Of a stretch of DNA of 64,000 bases, positions 42,001-51,514 are shown piece by piece. A program made the translations under genes and the position numbers. The notes beneath the pieces were generated by a model, which saw nothing but the letters and a program-made list of their open reading frames with translations, did not search any database and had not been told where the DNA came from. The stretch comes from Asparagopsis taxiformis. Its lineage: Eukaryota > Rhodophyta > Florideophyceae > Bonnemaisoniales > Bonnemaisoniaceae. Location: assembly GCA_030407315.1 (NCBI GenBank), contig JALQPE010000610.1, positions 1-64,000 of the forward strand. Direction: 5' to 3'. Numbering within the stretch: the first letter of the stretch is position 1; the number at the start of each line of letters is the position of its first letter.

Positions 42001-43137
42001 ATGTCCCAGTCTATCACTGCCAACTGTAATGCGATTCCTGCCCACACTTGGCCACTCGCACTACCAGACTGGTTTAAACATGACAAACTCTTCATCGGTT
42101 GGCCACATCGCCAAGATACGTGGCGCGACAACGCATATCCGGCCCGTCGAACCATCTCTCAAATCGTAACCACCATTCTACACAACACTACCAATCTGCA
42201 CGTCGTCATCCTCTCGCATCCGCACGCCGCCGCCACCGCAGATGAATTGGTTCAATCCGCCATCGCTCAACAGTACAAACCGCGCGTCAGCGTATTAAAA
42301 CTACTCGTGGACGACTGTTGGTTGCGGGACACGGCGCCCATATTTGCCATTTTGTCCGACGCGCACATATGCGCCATTTGCTACCAGTTCAACGCCTGGG
42401 GCGCTTCCAATGGCGGCTGTTACACCGACTTTTCCAACGACCGCACCCTCAAACAACGCCTCTGCAACATGTACAACTTTGCAGCCGTTACCGTGGACAT
42501 GATTCTCGAAGGCGGCTCCGTGTCGGTGGACGGCCGCGGCACATTGCTCACCACCAAACAGTGTCTACTGCACCACAACCGCAATCCACATCTATCTATT
42601 GCCGATATCGAGCAAAGTTTGCAGCGTCATCTCGGTGCGCGTAAAATCATCTGGCTGCCATTTGGCGCCGCTTACGATACCGATACCGACGGTCATGTAG
42701 ATAATATTGCATGTTTTACACGTCCGGGACATGTGGCACTGTTGTGGGCCGATGCGGGCGAGCAGCACGAGTGCAGTGTCGCTGCCGCGCACGTATTGCA
42801 CCGTTGTACCGATGCGGACGGACGACAGTTGGTCGTGCATAGGATTAGCGCACCGCCAGTTATGTCGCGCAGCGATATGGAGGCGCTGCCGGTCGACGCT
42901 ACGATACAGGCTAAGCAACGACTGGCTGGCGAAAAATTGTGTGCGAGCTATATCAATTTTCTAATTGTCGAGGATTGCGTGCTCGTGCCCGCGTTTGGTG
43001 ACGCCGAGGCTGATGAGCGAGCGTTGGCGCAACTGTCGACCGCTTTCGGACACGAGAAAAGAATGGTGTCGGTGGATTGTCGGGAACTGGTTCTGGCTGG
43101 CGGTGGCGTCCATTGTATGACCGTTGGCGTACCGTGA
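42001..43137 (+). CDS. Agmatine deiminase (agmatine iminohydrolase)
   Basis: Converts agmatine to N-carbamoylputrescine and ammonia in the plant-type route to putrescine. The 378-residue intronless frame has the peptidyl-arginine-deiminase-fold signatures: FIGWPHRQDTW near the N-terminus, DDCWLRDTAP (substrate guanidinium binding), LEGGSVSVDGRGT, TDGHVDNIACF (catalytic His-Asp) and, near the C-terminus, GGGVHCMTVGVP containing the nucleophilic cysteine. Length is typical (about 370). The ATG at 42001 follows a C-rich leader. Agmatine itself needs arginine decarboxylase, which is not in the window. A bacterial origin is possible for this family but nothing here tests it. Confidence 0.92.
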   Translation: MSQSITANCNAIPAHTWPLALPDWFKHDKLFIGWPHRQDTWRDNAYPARRTISQIVTTILHNTTNLHVVILSHPHAAATADELVQSAIAQQYKPRVSVLKLLVDDCWLRDTAPIFAILSDAHICAICYQFNAWGASNGGCYTDFSNDRTLKQRLCNMYNFAAVTVDMILEGGSVSVDGRGTLLTTKQCLLHHNRNPHLSIADIEQSLQRHLGARKIIWLPFGAAYDTDTDGHVDNIACFTRPGHVALLWADAGEQHECSVAAAHVLHRCTDADGRQLVVHRISAPPVMSRSDMEALPVDATIQAKQRLAGEKLCASYINFLIVEDCVLVPAFGDAEADERALAQLSTAFGHEKRMVSVDCRELVLAGGGVHCMTVGVP

Positions 43138-43906
43138 GGGGTGTTGGAGGTAATCGGGATTAAGATTAGCTGGAAGCAGCTGGCGGTGCATGGATGTTTG
43201 TTTGGTGGAATTTGGAAATGTTGGGTTGGAATAGTGTGTGTGTATGTTCTTGTGAACAAGTTGCCGGTGTAGGTGTGAGGTATTACAAGTTTTCTTTGAT
43301 GTTGAGAATATGTGTGTTTTTGCTCGCTTGTGGCCATCCAATCATGACGGGACATGCTAAAGCAATGCAGTTGGCTACTGTTTTTCGGGCCAGCTCTTGC
43401 GGCACAAGTTCTCCGTGTCCAGGAAACAAGCAAAATGGTTGGCGCAGAAAATATCATGCCACTTGGCACATTTTATGGCGTGGAGAAATGAAGTGGATGC
43501 TCCGTGATGAAATCAGAAACGTGAATCGTCTGCGCCACGATCGCATCATCCAATGGCGATGCGCATTATGCTTCGCATGAGTTTGTGACCACAAGTCTTG
43601 CTAAATTTATTTTGGTACCGTCCACTAGAACGAGCTTTGATCTATGAGGTGTAACAAATGCTGCGCACCTGCCGCACGCGGACCTAACGTTTGCACATTG
43701 CCTCGCTTCTGTTGTCAACTCTATGCTCATACATGTCTCTTTCCTCATCAAATTTCAATAATATCCACCCGCTGAGATATGTAACCTATTCGTAATCCTC
43801 ACCAACTACCTAGACATTCTTAATTCTCTTCTTATACATTAAACTCAGCAGTACCCTCTCTCACTCGCTCTCTCGTCGTCTGCTCCAATATCCACCTCAA
43901 CAAACC
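43138..43906. other. Intergenic between agmatine deiminase and glutamate-cysteine ligase genes
   Basis: 769 bp with no recognised gene. A CT-rich stretch at about 43855-43885 precedes the ligase ATG and may be core promoter or leader. Confidence 0.45.
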
Positions 43907-46138
43907 ATGGGACTTCTCTCAGAAGGTACTCCACTCTCTTGGCATCCCTCCCAGCCTCACCGTGCCCGCGTCAAGTCAGACGGCGTACTGCAGTTTCTCA
44001 ACGTCTTCAAAGCAGCGAAAAACTTTCGAGACCACGACCTCAAATGGGGTGACGAAGTAGAGTACCTCCTCATTCACGTCGACGACGAAACAGAGACTGC
44101 AACGCTTTCCCTCCGAGCACCCCAGCTCCTGGATGTACTTCAACAGGCCGAGCATTCCCAACCGAAGGGTTCATCTGTGCCTGTCCTCTGGCGTCCAGAA
44201 TATCCCAAATGGATGATTGAGGGAACCCCCGGCGTCCCCTATCGATGCTATGCTTCTGACCTTGTCAACGTGGAGCGCAACATGGTGTTGCGTCGCCACG
44301 AAATAGCCAAGCTTCTCGCTCCAGGTGAAGTAGTGCTCAGTCTCACAAATTTCCCGAGAACAGGCTGTGGTGTCTTCACAACACCTCCGACAATTCCTTT
44401 CGGCCCTGCAAGTCGCTCATTCTTCCTCAGTGATGACATTATCAATCCGCATCCGCGTTTCAAAACGCTCACCAGAAATATTCGACAGAGACGTGGAAAA
44501 AAGGTCAACATATCTCTCCCGCTTTTCATTGACGAACGTACCAATATCAACCAGCCGTTCATCCCCGATGATGATGATCATTTGGCTCTGCTCGGCCAGG
44601 CCAGTGAGAACTTTGTTCGAGAAGAGCCGCAGAAGGACAATGCTTTCATGTCCATGGAAGAAGGACTGAGAAAGTCGATGGGTGATAATATTGTCATGGA
44701 CGCTTCTGGGTTTGGTATGGGATGCAGTTGTTTGCAGGTTACTATTCAGGGGCGTGACCTGGAGGAGAGTCGCTATTTATATGATCAACTAGCGGTAATG
44801 GCTCCTCTGATGCTCGCTCTTACAGCTGCAAGCCCCATCTTCCGCGGACTTCTCGCAGATACTGACGCTCGCTGGGATACCATATCTGCCGCCATGGACG
44901 ATAGGAGTGAAGAAGAATCTGAGTCAATGAGGGTGCCAAAGTCACGGTATAGCTCTATTGACTGTTATATATCTTCCAGAGAAAAATGCAAGCCTGAGAC
45001 GTATAATGATATTCCGATTCCGATTGACAAAAGTGTCTACGACAGACTTATTGAAGGCGGTGTTGATCACATGTTGGCGCAACATATTGCGCATTTGTAT
45101 ATTCGTGAACCGCTCGTTATTTACAAAGAGAAACTGGACCAAGATAACCAGGTTTCTACAGACCATTTTGAGAACATTCAGAGCACAAATTGGAATACGG
45201 TGAGATTCAAGCCGCCACCTCCAAACACGGATATTGGATGGCGAACAGAGTTCCGGTCCATGGAAGTTGGGCTGACAGATTTCGAAAACGCCGCATACTC
45301 GGTGTTCACGGTAATTCTTTCCCGTGTGATTCTTGCATTCAATCTCAATTTCTACATCCCCATGTCAAAAGTAGACGTGAACATGAATACAGCTCATCTA
45401 CGAGGTGCGGCCAAGTCGCAGTCATTTTATTTCCGCAAGAATGTATTCAGGACATCTGGAGGTTCTGGATTCTTGTGCGACTGTGGACATATTCACAATG
45501 CTTCGCTGGTAGGAGGTCAGTCGGAATGTATTGATATTGACAATTTTTCCTCGAGGCCTGATGGGGAGAGCAGCGGCTCTGATTCCGACTCTGAACCGTT
45601 TGAACTGATGACGCTGGATGAAATCTTCAACGGAAAGCCGTTCTGCACAAATGGTCAGGTGGCGGGATTCGCTTTCCCGGGGTTGATTCCATTGATGCGC
45701 GGTTATCTCAACGCGTTGAAAATCGACAACTTGACGAGGACACGGTTGTGTACATATTTGGACTTTGTGTCAGAGAGAGCATCGGGCGCTCTGTGCACAA
45801 ACGCAGAGTTCATTCGCAATTTCGTCCGGCAACATGCAAGTTATGAGATGGACTCAATCGTGGACGAACAAATCTGCTATGACCTCGTCAAAACACTGGA
45901 AGGCATTACGACTGGGGAGATTCCAGCGCCTGAATTGCTCGGGCGCTTCCAAGCAGAGCACATGAGAGGGGAGGTTGAAACACCGCATACGATGTTGGCA
46001 CGAATGCAAAGAAAGCTGGAAGGTCTAGAGGCGGGTCTTCTGCATGGGTCTTCCCTTCCTCGCTCGGCGCTTCTGGAGACGATTGAAACGATTGCTCGCG
46101 AAAAATTCTACCACAGACGATGTTGCGAAAGCTCATAG
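43907..46138 (+). CDS. Glutamate-cysteine ligase catalytic subunit (gamma-glutamylcysteine synthetase)
   Basis: ATP-dependent joining of glutamate and cysteine, the first and limiting step of glutathione synthesis. The 743-residue intronless frame matches the animal/fungal GCLC/GSH1 type (PF03074), not the plant plastid type. It starts MGLLSEGTPL, followed by the KWGDEVEYLL glutamate-binding block, PKWMIEGTPG, then ISLPLFIDE, MDASGFGMGCSCLQVT, LMLALTAASP and WRTEFRSMEVGLTDFENAAY. Length is within the 640-750 usual for the family. The C-terminus contains a weakly conserved helical region. The ATG at 43907 has a good context (ACCATGG). Confidence 0.95.
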   Translation: MGLLSEGTPLSWHPSQPHRARVKSDGVLQFLNVFKAAKNFRDHDLKWGDEVEYLLIHVDDETETATLSLRAPQLLDVLQQAEHSQPKGSSVPVLWRPEYPKWMIEGTPGVPYRCYASDLVNVERNMVLRRHEIAKLLAPGEVVLSLTNFPRTGCGVFTTPPTIPFGPASRSFFLSDDIINPHPRFKTLTRNIRQRRGKKVNISLPLFIDERTNINQPFIPDDDDHLALLGQASENFVREEPQKDNAFMSMEEGLRKSMGDNIVMDASGFGMGCSCLQVTIQGRDLEESRYLYDQLAVMAPLMLALTAASPIFRGLLADTDARWDTISAAMDDRSEEESESMRVPKSRYSSIDCYISSREKCKPETYNDIPIPIDKSVYDRLIEGGVDHMLAQHIAHLYIREPLVIYKEKLDQDNQVSTDHFENIQSTNWNTVRFKPPPPNTDIGWRTEFRSMEVGLTDFENAAYSVFTVILSRVILAFNLNFYIPMSKVDVNMNTAHLRGAAKSQSFYFRKNVFRTSGGSGFLCDCGHIHNASLVGGQSECIDIDNFSSRPDGESSGSDSDSEPFELMTLDEIFNGKPFCTNGQVAGFAFPGLIPLMRGYLNALKIDNLTRTRLCTYLDFVSERASGALCTNAEFIRNFVRQHASYEMDSIVDEQICYDLVKTLEGITTGEIPAPELLGRFQAEHMRGEVETPHTMLARMQRKLEGLEAGLLHGSSLPRSALLETIETIAREKFYHRRCCESS

Positions 46139-46377
46139 TGCAGCGACATGATTCCTCAGCTTAATTTACAGACGATGTTTGTAGGCAGACGTGCAGTAGA
46201 AATCACCGAAAATCTGCAGACTACCATGGACTAGTAATAATCTTTCAGGGGCGTTGTAAAGCAGTATAGAATTGCAATAGCTCGCGACGCGAGTATTGCT
46301 CTGCTCAGGGGAGGGGAAATTTTGGAAGTTGGTTGGACGGGCAAGGCAGTTTGGAAGTATCGAAAGGACAGGGAACA

Positions 46378-46560
46378 TCAACTGTTTCGTCGCTCAGGAT
46401 GATTTGACAACGCAGATCTTCGAGTTTGCTCGCGTGCGGCATCGACAAAAACGCCTTCTCGCATACGGGTTAGTTCTCTCTTCTGGTCCCAGTGCACATA
46501 TGATACCACAGTAATTGTTGTAGCACACGTCAAAGCTAGGGCAATATAGGCTCGGGGCAT
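46378..46560 (-). CDS. PET117-like cytochrome c oxidase assembly protein
   Basis: A 60-codon frame with a hydrophobic N-terminal helix (AYIALALTCATTITVVSYV) followed by WDQKRELTRMREGV and basic residues. This matches the PET117 layout: a short membrane anchor, then a WDQ/QR..L..GV.RD helix. PET117 is a small mitochondrial inner-membrane protein needed for assembly of complex IV with COX15. The family assignment rests on pattern recall, and such short proteins score weakly. The frame is open further upstream, but the ATG at 46558-46560 gives the expected N-terminus. It is convergent with the glutamate-cysteine ligase gene. Confidence 0.6.
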   Translation of the reverse strand: MPRAYIALALTCATTITVVSYVHWDQKRELTRMREGVFVDAAREQTRRSALSNHPERRNS

Positions 46561-47025
46561 TGTTGAGACGGAAGCAGTGTGTAAACGGACTGATCCCGAC
46601 CAGATCGGTGCGGTCGTTGCTATGACGGAATCAACGTCACATGTGCACGTGCGTGCAAATTTGTTGCACCATCCGCGGATACACGTGTAGTATATTTGGG
46701 GGCGGAAAGAGACCGTTACGAAGGGCAACTGGGCAGCATTCTGAATTTTCAAACGCAACACACAGTGGATCAAACAATTTGATCTATTAGATCCTCAGCG
46801 GATCACGTGTCTTTTCAGATCGACCTTGGTTGAATTTTTTGGCCGTCATCATCTAGGATGGTACCCGGGATTTTATTACAATTCATGATTCACAAAGTGG
46901 CATGATCGGAAATCTGAACAAATGTTTTAAAAATTTTCGAAATCCCTCGCGTCGCTAGCAGCGACGATGAAAAGCAAACTGTCCTCTGATCACCGAAATT
47001 CACTACGTTACCGTGTTTGCAGGGG
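46561..47025. other. Intergenic, upstream of the snoRNA host gene
   Basis: Divergent promoter region between the PET117-like gene and the snoRNA host gene. No coding feature is seen. Confidence 0.4.
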
Positions 47026-47032
47026 TATAAAT
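47026..47032 (+). promoter_or_regulatory. TATA box of the snoRNA host gene (candidate)
   Basis: TATAAAT lies about 125 bp before the first GTAAGT donor (47153). Transcription would start near 47055. Confidence 0.5.
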
Positions 47033-47189
47033 CCGCCTGGTATCTTCCGCATCAATGCTCTTCCTCCATGCAGAGTCATCAACTGCAATGACCTGAATCA
47101 ATTGATAACAACTGCACTGCAGGAGCGATGCGATCAATCGGATGGATATTGGGTAAGTGCTTTCGGAATGTATTCGTTCCGCATTGAAG

Positions 47190-47283
47190 ACGACAATGAT
47201 GACGACAAATTCGCACTGGCTGTTGCCAATACCCGTTGGCAATTGATGAGAATTAGTTGGACGTTCAACCTGTCTGAGTCTAG
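47190..47283 (+). ncRNA. Box C/D snoRNA candidate 1
   Basis: C box ATGATGA 47196-47202, D box CTGA 47274-47277, flanking AGAC/GTCT can pair. The internal hairpin TTGCCAA...TTGGCAA precedes a GATGA C'-like box. The guide region differs from the other members. Confidence 0.75.
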
Positions 47284-47418
47284 ATGTTTCTACGTGAGAT
47301 CAGATTGATGTACTAACCAGCAATTGGATTCTGGCAGGCTCGTACCCAAACCTATGGTGATTGAGCGAATATCAACGGCGGGGTATGTTGAAGTGTATTC
47401 CATTTTCAGCTCTCTTGT

Positions 47419-47508
47419 TGGCGATGATGATGGAGATTCGCACCGACTTAGTCACTGTCCTCGACAGATGAAGACTTCGCCTGCATATGTTTACCCGTCT
47501 GAGGTTAG
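47419..47508 (+). ncRNA. Box C/D snoRNA candidate 2
   Basis: C box ATGATGA 47424-47430, C'-like ATGAAGA 47468-47474, D box CTGA 47499-47502. It carries the family core CTTAGTCACTGTCCTCGACA with its CTGTC-CTC-GACAG hairpin. The terminal stem is weak. Confidence 0.8.
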
Positions 47509-47649
47509 CCCGCGTTGACTATGGTTCATTCATCAACTGACAAGAGTTCATTCTGGCGCCTTAGGACGCTATTACATCCCAAGACCAATTGCTGTAGCGC
47601 ATTGATGGGTACGTTCGAGTTTATCCTGTCGGCTATGTCGCAATAATAG

Positions 47650-47739
47650 CAAGGATGATCGAGGTTCGCATCGACTTAGTCACTGTCCTCGACAGATGAA
47701 GATTTCGCTTGCAGATGTTTGTTTACCCGTCTGAGCAAA
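47650..47739 (+). ncRNA. Box C/D snoRNA candidate 3
   Basis: C box ATGATCG (variant) at 47655, D box CTGA 47731-47734. Same core and hairpin as candidate 2, and the same TTTACCCGT before the D box. Confidence 0.75.
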
Positions 47740-47858
47740 GTCCGATCGTTCAGCCATTCAGCCGCGCTAACAGTGGCTTATTTTATCCCCAGGTATTCCT
47801 TCTGTTCGAACGACTCGAAGACTTCGGAATTGTAAGTGTGCTGTGATCGACATTTATT

Positions 47859-47947
47859 GAGAGATGATGATGGAGACCCGCATCGACTTAGTCACTGTCC
47901 TCGACAGATGATGATTTCGTCTGCATTTTATGCCCGTCTGATACCTG
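47859..47947 (+). ncRNA. Box C/D snoRNA candidate 4
   Basis: C box ATGATGA 47864-47870, C'-like ATGATGA, D box CTGA 47938-47941. Family core intact. The sequence before the D box is changed to ATGCCCGT. Confidence 0.8.
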
Positions 47948-48056
47948 GCCCATCACCGTGTCTCGTCAATGCGCTAACATTTATGTATTCGTTCGGCGTT
48001 ATAGAGTACAATACTCTTTCATGGAAGCAGTAAGTTGACTCATTGCGATCGTACAT

Positions 48057-48145
48057 ACACAATGATGATGGAGGTTCGCACCGACTTAGTCACTGTCCTC
48101 GACAAATGATGATTTCGTCTGCATTCAATGCCCGTCTGAGGAATG
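48057..48145 (+). ncRNA. Box C/D snoRNA candidate 5
   Basis: C box ATGATGA 48062-48068, C'-like ATGATGA, D box CTGA 48136-48139. Nearly the same as candidate 4, including ATGCCCGT before the D box. Confidence 0.8.
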
Positions 48146-48252
48146 TTCAAGACTATCGCCCATATCTGTCTACTAACTGGTTAAGTTCCTGATTAGACCC
48201 GGATTCACTGGAGAAGATCCACATCAACCGGTAAGTGGTAACATGTCAAACC

Positions 48253-48340
48253 CTACTGTGATGATTAGGGTTCGCACGGTCTTAGTCAATGTCCTCGACA
48301 CATGAAGACTTCGTCTGCGACTAAGCCTGTCTGAGTGGTA
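48253..48340 (+). ncRNA. Box C/D snoRNA candidate 6
   Basis: C box GTGATGA 48258-48264, C'-like ATGAAGA, D box CTGA 48331-48334. Core slightly diverged (CTTAGTCAATGTCCTCGACA) with hairpin pairing kept as TGTC/GACA. Confidence 0.78.
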
Positions 48341-48448
48341 TGCGCTGGTTTTCACGCCATGGAGTTCTAACACAATCTTTAGACAATGGAATCTGAAGTG
48401 TCGGCAAAGAGAAGGTAAGGATGGTTGATATGCTCGCGAATATTCGAA

Positions 48449-48535
48449 GCATGCTCTGATGTACAGAAATGTACTTAGTCGGTGTCCTCGACAGAAGATG
48501 ATACTGTCTGCGTTCTATGCCCTTCTGATGCATGC
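48449..48535 (+). ncRNA. Box C/D snoRNA candidate 7
   Basis: C-box-like CTGATGT 48456-48462, D box CTGA 48525-48528. The terminal stem GCATGC (48449-48454) with GCATGC (48530-48535) is strong. Core TGTCCTCGACA kept. Confidence 0.75.
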
Positions 48536-48647
48536 GGGCGATGATTTTGGGTACTGATATCTAACCTCAGAATCGCTTGTAATAACTGAATGGACGTGCA
48601 GGAAATGTTGATGAACTGCAAGGTACGTCGTTCTTCTACTGGATTAC

Positions 48648-48736
48648 GTCACTATGATGACGATGATCCGCACTATCTTAGGCCGAGTCCCGGTCAGAGG
48701 ATGAGATTAGGTCGGAACAGTTGGTCGCTGAGTGAC
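48648..48736 (+). ncRNA. Box C/D snoRNA candidate 8
   Basis: C box TGATGA 48655-48660, D box CTGA 48728-48731, terminal stem GTCAC (48648-48652) with GTGAC (48732-48736). It keeps CTTAG, but the rest of the core differs, so its guide is distinct. Confidence 0.8.
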
Positions 48737-48831
48737 AGCCCTGTTGTATGGAGGATGGAATCTAACATTGTATTCGGCATGTCTTCCGCGTAGATCTTGG
48801 AGAGAATGGTAAGGTATAGATGTCCTATGGG

Positions 48832-48911
48832 ATGTGATGATGACGTGAGCAACTTCTGCAGTCGATGCCTCGACCATTGATGATATGCATCTGTTTACCC
48901 GTCTGAGCATC
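48832..48911 (+). ncRNA. Box C/D snoRNA candidate 9
   Basis: C box TGATGA 48836-48841, C'-like TGATGAT, D box CTGA 48903-48906, stem GATG/CATC (48832-48835, 48908-48911). Internal hairpin GTCGA...TCGAC. It shares TTTACCCGT before the D box with candidates 2 and 3. Confidence 0.8.
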
Positions 48912-49070
48912 ACTTTTGGGGGAAACGAGGCTGGAATTCTAACATTACATCGTCATGGTTGTTACAGTGGATACATCTGCGAAAGGTATACGATACGTTG
49001 GTGCAGTATCGAATCCTCTCCCGTCCAGGATTCTCGAGAAGAATTGTTGGAAGTTCTGACGGTGTAAATA

Positions 49071-49393
49071 CATGTCGAGACTCATTTGTTACATTGTAAA
49101 TATAATTCGTCTGAGGTCAACGTAGTGCGAAACGTTTTGAAGGATGAGAATGGCGTAAGCGGAAATGGTCCGAACGGGATTGCGCGAAATTGAATACGCT
49201 ATTTCGTCTGTTTGGCATTCTTCTGTAGAGAAAGGGACCCGTGTACCTAGCGGAAATTCCTCAAGGGTGAAATTGGTGTTGTTTGTCCTGCTAGATCCGG
49301 TTTCGTCGCGGCGAAGCTCTTTGACTCTCAGGTGGGGAATCGATGGTGTAGGACGGGGGTAATACTATGTATTATGGCAGCGGTGAAATCACT
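49071..49393. other. Spacer after the snoRNA host gene
   Basis: No gene recognised. A CTGA at about 49110 lacks a matching C box at snoRNA distance. Confidence 0.4.
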
Positions 49394-49663
49394 ACTCGCC
49401 TTGGCGCGCCTTGTTGGCGAAAAATGTTGGCTATAGCGGCACGGTTTCCACTGTTTATTCGTCGCTGAAATCTCTTATGCCTGCGGGACGAACTGTCGAC
49501 TGGGGAGGGGCAAGGAGGAAAGTTAGCGCTCTAGGTTAGGGTATAAAAAGTTGTCTACTGAACTAGCTCGATGTAGAACTAGGAATGACTGGAAACGGAC
49601 TACTAGAAGTACAATTATTTTGAAATGTCCAATGTCGTTCGTTAACTGTGTTAGATTTTCGTG
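49394..49663 (+). repeat. Dispersed TATA-bearing repeat, copy B
   Basis: Second copy of 25756-26016, with TATAAAA at 49542-49548 and the conserved ACTACTAGAAGTACAATTAT block. The long hairpin of copy A has decayed here. It lies about 48 bp beyond the stop codon of the NhaD gene and opposite to it, so it may contribute to the NhaD 3' UTR. Confidence 0.65.
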
Positions 49664-49710
49664 TAGCTGGAAAACGCCGAGTGGAGCAGAATTTAGTCGA
49701 AGTATAGTGG

Positions 49711-51514
49711 TTACAGGCCTATTGATGCAGTTAGGGACGGAAGATGTATAGAATGAATGGCGATGTAGGTAGCGATGCCTGCGAAGAAGCCAGCTAGGGT
49801 TGGTAGGCTGGCTTTTTTCGCATACCAACCGAAGTCGACCTTCTCCATCCCCCTGGAAAGATGCACATGAATAGGGAGATGTTAGAGTAAGTTGAGAAAG
49901 CTAGAGAAATGAGTAGGAAATGAGAGAGGGAAAACGGAGAGGAACCATCGAAACTTACATAAATGCCACACCTGCTGCACTTCCGATAATTAGGATACTA
50001 CCTCCTGTCCCGGCACAAAACGCAATCAATTGCCATAACTGAGCATCCTGTGGAATTTGGTCAAGGGAATACATACCCATTGTTGCCGCAACGAGGGGAA
50101 CATTATCAACAATGGAGCTAAGAATACCGATAGCGGTTGCGATCAAATCTCGGTTCGGTACATGGACATCTAGATATTGTGCGAGTTCGCGAAGGAGGCC
50201 AGCAGATTCCAGTCCACCAACGGCGAGTAAGATGCCGAGGAAGAAGAGTACGCCTGAGGTATCAATTCGTTTGACAGCAGCAAGGCCTCTTAAAGAATCG
50301 CGATCTTCGCCTGCGTGTAGCACGTCGGTCATTACCCACAGTGTGCCGAGCCCGGAGAGCATGCCGAGATAGGGCGGTAGACCGGTGACTGCTTTGAAAA
50401 TTGGCACCGAGATGAGGGAAGCAAGGCCGGTCCAGAACACAAGTCGTGCGCGAGGTGCGAGTTGGCCCGTTCCGCCTGCTGGACGCTGAAAATCGCCGTC
50501 GCCAACCATTGGCGTGAAGAGTGCAAGAGTGGTTACGAGGGATACGATGGACGGGAGGAAGAGGTCAATCATAGTTTTGATGGCTGATATGTTGCCATGG
50601 ACCCACAACTGGGTCGTTGTGACGTCGCCGATCGGGGTCCATGCGCCGCCGGCATTGGCGGCGATGACGGTGACCGCTCCGAAGAGCCACCGCTCCTCTG
50701 GATCGGAGACGAGTTTGCGCAGTAGTGAAACGACAACTATGGTCGAGGTGAGATTGTCGAGTACGGCGCTTACGAAGAATGTGAGTATGCCGACAGTCCA
50801 GAGCAAAACTTTACGCTTATTAGTCTTGATAACATCGGTGACAACTTTGAAGCCACTGTGAGCGTCGATGATTTCGACAATGGTCATGGCGCCGATTAGA
50901 AAGAAGAGGATCTGAGAAATATCTGCCACCTGCTCGGAGAGGAGCTCCTTCACGTGATGGGCGGCCTCTCCACCGCCGGAGTCGGTCATGAGAACGGTCC
51001 AGACGCCGACACCCATGAGAAGCGCGACGCCTGTCTTATCAAAGGCGAGTGCTTCCTCGAGGATGATGCCGAGATAGCCGAGAACGAAGATGCCACACAT
51101 AGCGAGATCTCGATTATCCTGAATCCAATCATGCTGCAACAAGGCACCGACAACGGCAACCAGGACGCCAACAGCTCCGATACGAACGATATCCGGCGGG
51201 CCGGAGGTGTCGGCGCGGGTGTCAATCTCCTCCTTGGAAGCGGTCGGGAGGATCATGTCGGAAGTAGCATCGGGATGCTGGGGAGATTTATCGCCGACGC
51301 CATTGGCGGCCGAGTTGGAATCGGGATCGACGTCTGGGAGGGAGGATTGGTGTCGATTGAGCGGGGCTTGCTCGGCGCGAATTGTGGGCACGCGTGCACG
51401 ACGTGTGCGTGGTGCAGAGTTTTGACGGAGCGGAATTGGGGGCTGGGTGCGGAAAATTGCGGGGTAGACGGCGAGGGATGGGGATGTCGGGGAAGCGGTG
51501 CTGATGAATGCCAT
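49711..51514 (-). CDS. NhaD-type Na+/H+ antiporter, probably plastid envelope (2 exons)
   Basis: Exons 51514-49959 and 49852-49711 (minus strand) give 565 residues; the 106-nt intron is GTAAGT...CCAG and splicing adds 47 residues that continue the family C-terminus (MEKVDFGWYAKKAS). The protein exchanges Na+ for H+ across a membrane. It has about 12-13 hydrophobic segments, with NhaD signatures DNLTSTIVVVSLLRKLV and ANAGGAWTPIGDVTTTQLW holding the conserved Asp, Asn and Thr residues, and GSAAGVAFM near the end. The first 90 or so residues are serine/proline/arginine-rich without acidic residues at the start, like a plastid transit peptide, and NhaD homologues of plants and algae are chloroplast envelope proteins. 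The ATG at 51512-51514 is used. The gene is divergent from the mitochondrial carrier gene. Confidence 0.92.

Larger units (their letters stand above)
47055..49070 (+). ncRNA. Non-coding host gene with nine introns, each carrying a box C/D snoRNA
   Basis: Introns proposed: 47153-47337, 47383-47564, 47609-47792, 47832-48004, 48030-48196, 48231-48382, 48415-48570 (or 48601), 48623-48794 and 48810-48967. Donors are GTAAGT, GTATGT, GTACGT or GTAAGG. Each intron has a CTAAC or CTGAC branch-like sequence and ends in AG. Exons are 15-52 nt with no shared open frame, so the spliced RNA is probably non-coding, like animal UHG/GAS5 genes. C boxes begin 26-46 nt after the donor. In eight introns D boxes end 48-63 nt before the acceptor, and intron 7 gives 42 or 73 nt depending on the acceptor. 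The 5' and 3' limits are estimates. Confidence 0.8.

Noticed and set aside
47423..48530. Regularly spaced repeats that look at first like a CRISPR-type or satellite array
   Set aside because: Units carry C and D boxes, internal hairpins and flanking splice signals, and spacing follows introns; the sequence is eukaryotic.
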